Assembly (NCBI RefSeq): GCF_006228385.1
Contig: NZ_CP039852.1
Location: 434,001-498,000, forward strand
Reading direction: 5' to 3'
Length of the DNA: 64,000 nt
Source: Salinimonas iocasae
GTDB taxonomy: Bacteria; Pseudomonadota; Gammaproteobacteria; Enterobacterales; Alteromonadaceae
This document shows positions 56,877 to 64,000 of this stretch, in pieces. Under the pieces are notes generated by a model. The model was not told where the DNA came from. It worked only from the letters and a program-made list of their open reading frames with translations, and ran no database searches. Position numbers and translations under genes: made by a program. The first letter of the stretch is position 1, and every line of letters starts with the position of its first letter.

Positions 56877-57520
56877 TGCTTAAGAATTTACTCGTTGCCA
56901 GCTCACTGGCACTTACGGTTAGTCTGGCAGGGTGTCAGTCTGCGTATTATTCAGCCTGGGAGCAGGTCGGTGTCGAAAAACGGGATATAATGGTAGACCG
57001 CGTTGAAGATGCCAAAGAGTCGCAGGAGGATGCGCAGGAACAATTCAGCTCAGCGCTGGAAGAGTTCAGTGCGTTGGTGAATTTCGACGGTGGCGATTTA
57101 GAAGATGTCTACAACTCGTTAAACGATGAGTATGAAGACAGCAAATCAGCGGCTGAAGATGTCAGCAACCGTATCAATAAAGTGCAGAGCGTAGCAGAAG
57201 CACTGTTTGATGAGTGGGAAGAAGAGCTGGACGAGTACGAAAATACCACTCTGCGTCGTGAAAGCGAAAGTAAGCTACGCCAGACCCGCCAGCGTTACGA
57301 AGATATGCTACGAGCCATGCGCAACGCTGAAGGTAAGATGGATCCGGTACTGCAGCGTTTGCAGGACAACGTGCTGTATCTGAAACACAACCTCAATGCT
57401 AATGCGATTGGCGCATTACAGGGAGAGTTGACTACTATCCGTGGTGATGTGGATACACTTATCGCAGAAATGAACAAAGCCATCTCTGAATCAGATGCCT
57501 TTATTGCCTCTATGCGCTAA
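56876..57520 (+). CDS. DUF2959 lipoprotein
   Basis: 214 residues. The signal ends with the lipobox LAGC (Cys at about residue 20), so the mature protein is a lipid-anchored envelope protein. The rest is acidic and almost entirely heptad-like helix, with SYYSAWEQ-type AYYSAWEQVGVEKRDIMVDRV near the start, characteristic of DUF2959. No enzymatic motif is visible; a coiled-coil scaffolding role is plausible. It is cotranscribed with the small membrane protein gene upstream. Confidence 0.85.
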   Translation: MLKNLLVASSLALTVSLAGCQSAYYSAWEQVGVEKRDIMVDRVEDAKESQEDAQEQFSSALEEFSALVNFDGGDLEDVYNSLNDEYEDSKSAAEDVSNRINKVQSVAEALFDEWEEELDEYENTTLRRESESKLRQTRQRYEDMLRAMRNAEGKMDPVLQRLQDNVLYLKHNLNANAIGALQGELTTIRGDVDTLIAEMNKAISESDAFIASMR

Positions 57521-57540
57521 GCATGTACCGCTCCCTGCCA

Positions 57541-58425
57541 TTACTCGGTGGGGAGCTCTCTGGGCTCTTTCGTGGCCCGGGTTTTCTCGAACGTATCATT
57601 AAGACTACAGGTGAATTCTGCACCCAGCAGGATGACTATCCACGACAAATACACCCACAATAGCAATACAGGTAGCGTTGCCAGCGCACCATATATAACC
57701 TGATATGCTGCAAAGTCTGTTACATAAAACGCAAAGCCTTTCTTTGTAACCTCAAAACACAATGTCGCAACCAGTGCACCAGGAACCGCGTAGCGCGCTT
57801 TTACCTGCCGGTTGGGTACAAGCATGTACAGAATAATGAAAGTAAGCAGTGTGGCCAGACTCGGGACCATCTCGAGTAAGAATGTACCCAGCCCCGGCGT
57901 GTAGGTTTCTGCAAACGCAGCGATACCGGCTAAATATGAACTGACCACCACGCTGGTTCCGATAAGCATCGGGCCTAAGGTGATCACCATCCAGTAAATC
58001 GCAAAGGTATAAACCATGGGCCGCTCACTGGGCGTTTTCCAGATTCGGTTGAGGGTTTTATCAACATTTGAGATCAGCAGCAGAGCGACAACTAACAGCG
58101 AGATGATACCAATGGCGCCCATCTGCGAAGCGTTGCTTACAAAATCTGTCATGTGCTGGTGAACGACATCGCTGGCAGTTGGCACAAAATTCGTGAAAAC
58201 AAATTGCTCTATTTTACTGCGCACCGATTTGAACGCGGGGAAGGCGCTCATCACGGTGAAAGTAACCATCACAAAAGGTACCAGCGACAACAATGTGACA
58301 TATGCCAGATGTCCGGCTGATATGGTAATGCTGTCACGTTTGCAGCGGGCTATAAAAACCAGCACAAAGCGTTTTAGGTGTGGATAGCCTGATTCCCATA
58401 CGGCCGATAAGTTTTGCAGACGCAA
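57541..58425 (-). CDS. yihY: YihY/BrkB family inner-membrane protein
   Basis: 294 residues from the rare start TTG 58425; AGGAG lies six bases before it, which decides this start. Family motifs are AGHLAYVTLLSLVPF, MGAIGIISLLVVALLLISNVDKTLNRIW, IYWMVITLGPMLIG and YGALATLPVLLLWVYLSWIVILLGAEFT. There are six membrane helices. Despite older names such as 'ribonuclease BN' or 'virulence factor BrkB', the function is not settled; a transport role is likely. It faces the DUF2959 gene from the right, 20 bases away, and shares no operon with metF. Confidence 0.92.
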   Translation of the reverse strand: MRLQNLSAVWESGYPHLKRFVLVFIARCKRDSITISAGHLAYVTLLSLVPFVMVTFTVMSAFPAFKSVRSKIEQFVFTNFVPTASDVVHQHMTDFVSNASQMGAIGIISLLVVALLLISNVDKTLNRIWKTPSERPMVYTFAIYWMVITLGPMLIGTSVVVSSYLAGIAAFAETYTPGLGTFLLEMVPSLATLLTFIILYMLVPNRQVKARYAVPGALVATLCFEVTKKGFAFYVTDFAAYQVIYGALATLPVLLLWVYLSWIVILLGAEFTCSLNDTFEKTRATKEPRELPTE

Positions 58426-58510
58426 AAGTCACTCCTGACCCAAAGATGAAAGTACCAGTTTAACGCGGTATGCCAGAGCCTTACAGTAAAAGTTGCAGCA
58501 AAACTAACCG

Positions 58511-59453
<943 letters not shown>

Positions 59454-59539
59454 GCGGTTTACACTGCTCAATTGACCTTTTCTGCACATTGTTTAGAATT
59501 TCTGCTCATAATAAATAACAGCTAACCTGAGAGCGACTA

Positions 59540-59860
59540 ATGGCAGAATGGAATGGTAAGTATATACACCCCTACGCAGAACACGGCAAAAAGAGTGAAC
59601 AGGTAAAAAAAGTCACAGTATCTATTCCTATTAATGTACTTAAAGAGCTGACAGATGAGCGCACGCGTCGGCAGATAAATAATTTACGCCATGCCACGAA
59701 TTCAGAATTATTGTGCGAAGCGTTTTTACATGCATTTACCGGTCAGCCGCTTCCTGATGATGATGACCTGAGAAAAGATAACCCGAATCGCGTACCCGCT
59801 GAAGCACGCAGAATTATGGAAGAGATGGGGATCGACCCTTCATACGAAAACGAGGCATAA
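59540..59860 (+). CDS. metJ: Methionine regulon repressor MetJ
   Basis: 106 residues, close to the 105 of E. coli. The ribbon-helix-helix core [49 protein letters not shown] matches MetJ almost throughout; the beta strand KKVTVSIP inserts into the Met box. MetJ with S-adenosylmethionine represses met genes. The gene is followed by a short hairpin and faces maeB. It is autoregulated through the array upstream, about 87 bases away. Confidence 0.97.
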   Translation: MAEWNGKYIHPYAEHGKKSEQVKKVTVSIPINVLKELTDERTRRQINNLRHATNSELLCEAFLHAFTGQPLPDDDDLRKDNPNRVPAEARRIMEEMGIDPSYENEA

Positions 59861-59861
59861 A

Positions 59862-59884
59862 AAAGGCCGCGTTTTGCGACCTTT
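59862..59884 (+). terminator. Terminator after metJ
   Basis: AAAGGCCGC (59862-59870) pairs with GCGACCTTT (59876-59884) around a GTTTT loop with one C-A mismatch. It lies directly behind the metJ stop. The T run is short. Confidence 0.6.
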
Positions 59885-59896
59885 ATGTGATGCACA

Positions 59897-61138
59897 TTAT
59901 TTATAATGTGAGGGGAGTGAATCCAGCCGGGCAACGCCGGATGATATAGCCGCTTTCGCCACCGCCGTTGCGATTCGGGAGCATAGCCGGGGATCCATGG
60001 GTTTTGGAATGATGTAGTCCCGGCCGAAGGTCAGCGATTTTGAATTACTGGCCTTCAGGACTTCCTCCGGTACCTCTTCCTTGGAAATTTGGCGAATAGC
60101 CTCAACAGCAGCAACTTTCATTTCATCATTGATAGCGCTGGCTCTGACATCAAGTGCGCCGCGGAATATGAACGGAAAGCAAAGCACGTTATTAACCTGA
60201 TTCGGATAGTCTGAGCGTCCCGTTGCCATTATCAGGTCAGAACGTACATCGTGAGCCAGGTCCGGTTTTATCTCCGGGTCAGGGTTGGAGCAGGCAAATA
60301 CCACTGGGTCATCTGCCATAAGAGCAAGAGCTTCTGGTGGCAGCAAATCGGGACCAGATACGCCCACAAAAATATCGGCGCCATCCATGACGTCCTCAAG
60401 GGTGCGTTTATCGGTATTATTGGCAAATAACTTTTTATGCTCGGTCAGGTCATCCCTGCGGGTATGGATAACGCCTTTTCTGTCCAGCATATAGATTTTT
60501 TCGCGCTGGGCTCCACAGGTAATAAGCAGTTCCATGCAGGCGACTGCTGCTGCCCCGGCCCCCATACAAACGATAGTGGCGTCTTCAATATTTTTTTGCT
60601 GAATCTCAAGCGCATTTAACATGCCCGCAGCGGTCACAATTGCGGTGCCATGTTGGTCATCGTGGAAAACAGGTATTTTGCAACGCTTAATCAGTTCCTG
60701 TTCTATTTCAAAACACTCAGGCGCCTTGATATCTTCTAAATTGATACCGCCAAAAGAATCCGCGATATTGGCCACAGTGTTTATAAACTCTTCTGTGGTA
60801 CGATGCTTCACTTCAATATCAATGGCATCAAGCCCGGCAAAACGCTTAAACAATAGCGCTTTACCCTCCATCACCGGTTTTGAGGCAAGAGGCCCCAGAT
60901 TGCCTAAACCCAGTATCGCTGTGCCATTACTGATGACGGCAACGGTATTACCTTTACCGGTATACAAATATGCATCATCAGGATTGTTCGCAATTTCACG
61001 CACGGGCTCTGCCACCCCGGGGCTATAGGCAAGAGATAAATCATCTACCGTTTCAGCAGGCTTGGAAAGTTCAACACGAATCTTTCCCGGAGTTGGCTTA
61101 GCGTGATAATCGAGCGCACGTTGTCTGAAATCTGACAT
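59897..61138 (-). CDS. Malic enzyme (NADP-type MaeB-like) without the phosphotransacetylase domain
   Basis: 413 residues. It begins like MaeB (DYHAKPTPGKIRV), with the malate-binding LAYSPGVAEP segment, VISNGTAILGLGNLG, the FHDDQHGTAIVTAAGMLNAL metal-binding region and VCMGAGAAAVACMELL dinucleotide fold. E. coli MaeB is about 760 residues because of a C-terminal PTA-like domain used for acetyl-CoA control; this protein ends where that domain would start, so it is the short, unregulated form. It decarboxylates malate to pyruvate. The cofactor preference (NADP or NAD) is not read here. Confidence 0.9.
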   Translation of the reverse strand: MSDFRQRALDYHAKPTPGKIRVELSKPAETVDDLSLAYSPGVAEPVREIANNPDDAYLYTGKGNTVAVISNGTAILGLGNLGPLASKPVMEGKALLFKRFAGLDAIDIEVKHRTTEEFINTVANIADSFGGINLEDIKAPECFEIEQELIKRCKIPVFHDDQHGTAIVTAAGMLNALEIQQKNIEDATIVCMGAGAAAVACMELLITCGAQREKIYMLDRKGVIHTRRDDLTEHKKLFANNTDKRTLEDVMDGADIFVGVSGPDLLPPEALALMADDPVVFACSNPDPEIKPDLAHDVRSDLIMATGRSDYPNQVNNVLCFPFIFRGALDVRASAINDEMKVAAVEAIRQISKEEVPEEVLKASNSKSLTFGRDYIIPKPMDPRLCSRIATAVAKAAISSGVARLDSLPSHYK

Positions 61139-61454
61139 TATAAGTGATGTCCTCTATGTGTAGGGTTAAGATACCGGTACAGAAAATGTCGCCGTCCGGT
61201 TTTTATATCTTTTCAGGTCTGCGCCTGATTTTGGCGTCACTGTAGCACAGCAGCTATGTCTTACATATCTGATGACGTAACATATACAGCTCTACTGTAG
61301 GGGATTTATTAATCAGCGACTACCTGTCATCGCAAATAATCTTTATTCATGGTGTTTATGCGCTTTCGATGCTGCATAAATATATTAACTGGTGGGAGTT
61401 GAGTGTAAAAGCTGCGGCAGGATTGGATGAGCGGGAGACACAAAATTCAGACAT
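61139..61454. other. Intergenic region upstream of the malic enzyme gene
   Basis: A 316-bp stretch between the malic enzyme start and the rpmE terminator. No ORF with a ribosome site and no clear promoter were recognised. It should contain the promoter of the malic enzyme gene. Confidence 0.4.
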
Positions 61455-61481
61455 AAAAAAAGCGCCAGAAGGCGCTTTTTT
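61455..61481 (-). terminator. Terminator after rpmE
   Basis: AAAAAAAGCGCC (61455-61466) and GGCGCTTTTTT (61471-61481) form an 11-bp stem with an AGAA loop, with A and T runs on both sides. It lies 21 bases downstream of rpmE on the minus strand. Confidence 0.92.
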
Positions 61482-61501
61482 CCAAGACAATAACGACTGT
61501 C

Positions 61502-61714
61502 TTATTTTCTGCCCAGGGCACCGAAACGCTTCTTGAAGCGATCAACACGGCCGCCGGTATCAACGTTACGCTGCTTACCAGTGTAGAAAGGGTGGCAGTT
61601 TGAACAAACATCAAGGTTCAAATCTTTGCCTACAGTAGAGCGTACTTTGATTTCATTACCACAAGAACACGTTGCAGTAATTTCAGAGTATTCTGGATGG
61701 ATATCGTTTTTCAT
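61502..61714 (-). CDS. rpmE: 50S ribosomal protein L31, zinc-binding form
   Basis: 70 residues. The zinc ligands C16 and C18 (TCSCG), with C37 and C40 ([12 protein letters not shown]), identify the C+ form, which is replaced by the Cys-free paralogue under zinc limitation in many bacteria. L31 bridges the 50S central protuberance and the 30S head. The start MKNDIHPEY is the conserved one. It is divergent from priA, separated by 206 bases, the order found in E. coli (priA-rpmE). Confidence 0.97.
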   Translation of the reverse strand: MKNDIHPEYSEITATCSCGNEIKVRSTVGKDLNLDVCSNCHPFYTGKQRNVDTGGRVDRFKKRFGALGRK

Positions 61715-61920
61715 GGGTTACCTCAAAAAAAAGGCCGTATCGCAATCCAGCCCGAAGCTGAACACCATACGCTACTTAAATATTTACAAAGTCAAAACGA
61801 CCTTGCCGTAAAGAGGCGCGCATATTAATGTAAGTGGCGTCGCTTATCAAGTATGTGATGCAAAAATACACAGGCGCTGCGCTGACGCAGATTACACTGA
61901 AAAATACAAATAAGTTCTTC

Positions 61921-64000
61921 ATGCCATTAATTGATGTCGCTGTTCCTGTCCCGCTAAGGCAGACTTTTACCTATTCTTTCGAACAAAGCCTGATGCCGGG
62001 GGTAAGGGTTACCGTACCTTTTGGCAATCGAACGATGACTGGTGTGGTTACAGGTAACACCGCGCACACCGATAACCCGGATAAGGTAAAGCCCATAACC
62101 GGGGTCCTTGATACCTCCCCGGTGCTTGATGAGTGTCAGCTTACGCTTTGCCGTTGGCTATGGCAGTACTATCATCACGCACCGGGCGAAGTGATTCATA
62201 CAGCGTTACCGGTATTGCTGCGTAAGGGCGCCAGCGCAGAGCCTGAACCAGAGCTCTGGTACCGACTCTCGCCGACGGCCAGTGAAGCGGATAGTGCTGA
62301 TCTGTCACGCGCGCCTAAACAACGTGATTGTTTTGGGGCACTGCAAAAGGCCCCACTTTCTGCCGATGTTCTTAAACAAACGTTTTCCGCTACGGTTATT
62401 AAAGCGTTGCTAGAGCGAAACCTGATTGAGGCGTTCAGCAGAGAGCCTGATTCTGCCGATAGGCTTTGGACTGATAAGCTTACAATTGGCAGCAAACCGG
62501 TGCCGGATCAGGAGCAGGCAGTCGCTATCTCAGCGATTGTGCAAAAAAAGCAGACCTTTGCGCCATTTCTGCTGGAAGGCGTTACGGGCAGTGGAAAAAC
62601 CGAAGTTTACCTACAGGCAATTGAGTCAGTATTAAAAGCAGGCCGACAGGTGTTAATACTGGTGCCTGAGATTGGTTTGACGCCTCAGACGGTTTCACGT
62701 TTCACCACGCGCTTTGGTATTGAGGTTGGCGTATTGCATTCGCAAATTACTGACAAGGCGCGTTTGCGGGTCTGGCAACAAGCCAGGGACGGGGCGCTTG
62801 GTATCATTATTGGAACGCGGTCGGCGATTTTTACGCCGCTTAAATATCCAGGCATGCTCATTGTTGATGAAGAGCATGATGAGTCTTTTAAGCAGCAGGA
62901 CGGACTAAGATATCACGCCAGAGATCTAGCTGTTATGCGCGCTAATCAGGAGAACATCCCCCTGGTGCTGGGCTCCGCCACACCTTCGCTGGAGTCACTT
63001 AACAACGCCATTAATAAGCGTTATCAGCATTTGCAGCTAACCAGGCGTGCCGCAGGGGCGCAGGTCACTGTTCAGCATGTGCTGGATGTTACTGACCAGC
63101 CGATGCGATTTGGACTCGCCGAAGGAACGCTCTCGCTAATGCGTCAACATCTGGACCAGGGCAATCAGGTTCTGGTGTTTGTTAACCGCAGAGGCTATGC
63201 CCCGGCTCTGTTGTGCCACCATTGCGGCCATACCGAATCATGTCAGCGATGCGAGCGCCCTTATACCGTGCACAAAGCGCACCGCCGCCTCCATTGTCAT
63301 CACTGTGGCGCAACCCGGCCCCTTCCGGCCAGCTGCACACAATGTGGAAAGACTGAGATGGTGACAGAAGGAATTGGCACAGAGCAACTGGAGCAGGGGC
63401 TTAGTCAGTTATTTCCCGACGCCCCACAGGTGAGAATTGACAGTGACTCAGTCCGCGGGAAAGATAAACTTCAGGGCATGCTGGATGCAATAAACCAGCA
63501 GCAGTACCAACTGCTTATCGGAACCCAGATACTTTCCAAGGGGCACCATTTTCCCCATGTCACGCTGGTGGTAGTGCTTGATTGCGACGGTGCATTATTC
63601 AGCGGTGATTATCGCGCGCCTGAGAAACTTGCTCAGCTGGTAACACAATTAGCCGGAAGGGCAGGGCGCGCCAGTAAGCCGGGACAGATGTGGCTGCAAA
63701 CCCATAATCCTCAGCATCCGCTGTTACAGGATTTAATCAATAACGGGTACGGGCACTTTGCCCGGCATGCATTGCTGGAGCGAAAGATGGCCGTGCAGCC
63801 CCCGTTTGGCGTGCAAATATTAGTGCGCGCAGAAGCACAGGATGGCCAGCTGGCTTTTCAGTTTCTGGCGGATGCCGCATCTTGTTTCGAGCATGTGCAG
63901 TTGATTGGGCCAATGCCGGGGTTAATTGAAAAGCGGCAGGGCAGATTCAGATTTATGCTGGTACTTCAGTCAGATAAGCGCAAGCATCTGCATGAGCAGC
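61921..64000 (+). CDS. priA: Primosomal replication protein N' helicase, cut by the window end
   Basis: The first 693 codons, of about 730 expected, are visible. The N-terminal DNA 3'-binding domain (MPLIDVAVPVPLRQTFTYSF) is followed by a helicase core with Walker A GVTGSGKTEV (about residues 220-229), DEEHDESF (near 315) and SATPS. A zinc cluster (about 430-475) has paired CxxC elements CHHCG, CQRC, CHHCG and CTQCG. PriA reloads the replisome at stalled forks. The ATG at 61921 has no strong ribosome site but gives the family's usual N-terminus. No frameshift was seen up to the window edge. Confidence 0.96.
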   Translation, partial: MPLIDVAVPVPLRQTFTYSFEQSLMPGVRVTVPFGNRTMTGVVTGNTAHTDNPDKVKPITGVLDTSPVLDECQLTLCRWLWQYYHHAPGEVIHTALPVLLRKGASAEPEPELWYRLSPTASEADSADLSRAPKQRDCFGALQKAPLSADVLKQTFSATVIKALLERNLIEAFSREPDSADRLWTDKLTIGSKPVPDQEQAVAISAIVQKKQTFAPFLLEGVTGSGKTEVYLQAIESVLKAGRQVLILVPEIGLTPQTVSRFTTRFGIEVGVLHSQITDKARLRVWQQARDGALGIIIGTRSAIFTPLKYPGMLIVDEEHDESFKQQDGLRYHARDLAVMRANQENIPLVLGSATPSLESLNNAINKRYQHLQLTRRAAGAQVTVQHVLDVTDQPMRFGLAEGTLSLMRQHLDQGNQVLVFVNRRGYAPALLCHHCGHTESCQRCERPYTVHKAHRRLHCHHCGATRPLPASCTQCGKTEMVTEGIGTEQLEQGLSQLFPDAPQVRIDSDSVRGKDKLQGMLDAINQQQYQLLIGTQILSKGHHFPHVTLVVVLDCDGALFSGDYRAPEKLAQLVTQLAGRAGRASKPGQMWLQTHNPQHPLLQDLINNGYGHFARHALLERKMAVQPPFGVQILVRAEAQDGQLAFQFLADAASCFEHVQLIGPMPGLIEKRQGRFRFMLVLQSDKRKHLHEQ

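Overview
The window looks like the chromosome of a marine gammaproteobacterium of the order Alteromonadales, most likely family Alteromonadaceae. RpoB, RpoC, DksA, RpoH and PepB are very close to their gammaproteobacterial counterparts. PanP replaces PanD beside panBC, and there are components of the marine 'proteobacterial dedicated sortase system', tandem EAL-HDOD proteins and MetJ-type methionine control. Nearly all genes are intact housekeeping genes. No tRNA, rRNA, CRISPR array or complete mobile element was recognised.

Layout. (1) 1-2136: a Fur-controlled iron operon on the minus strand: an exported helical protein of unknown function, a Tat-exported Fe(3+)-binding protein, and the start of its permease. 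(2) 2471-18171: the rplKAJL-rpoBC and rpsLG-fusA-tuf operons on the plus strand, with a strong promoter, the L1 and L10 autoregulatory leaders, a rplL-rpoB attenuator and leader terminators. (3) 18172-19790: a gene-poor accessory pocket. It holds a decayed copy of the tuf 3' end interrupted by a double-palindrome insert, a perfect 16-bp hairpin, a bacteriocin-like small gene with a possible immunity partner, and a 34-codon gene with a perfect Shine-Dalgarno. (4) 19791-26908: a serine hydrolase, a DUF2339 membrane protein, a CstA-type carrier and a CNNM/CBS protein. (5) 26895-30748: a Pds-like histidine kinase and response regulator divergent from a PdsO-like OmpA protein; the sortase and its substrate are not at this locus. 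(6) 30995-34089: YadGH-type ABC exporter, a TrmB-like methyltransferase and a degenerate EAL protein.

(7) 34396-42027: panP facing panC-panB-folK-pcnB-gluQ-dksA, then sfsA. PanP (beta-alanine) and PanBC (pantoate and pantothenate) together complete pantothenate synthesis. (8) 42081-48981: pepB, a 60-residue HTH protein, marC, yjaG, and the divergent rsmD / ftsY-ftsE-ftsX block, with an 18-bp and a 6-bp tandem repeat inside ftsY. (9) 49004-51572: two tandem EAL-HDOD genes. (10) 51946-64000: rpoH, purT, a GNAT-hotdog fusion, pip-dtd, a small membrane protein with a DUF2959 lipoprotein, yihY, metF and metJ around a Met-box array, a malic enzyme without the phosphotransacetylase domain, rpmE, and the first 693 codons of priA.

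The points most worth following are the accessory pocket behind tuf, the sortase-less Pds module with a pair of palindromes between its divergent genes, and the unknown first gene of the Fur operon.
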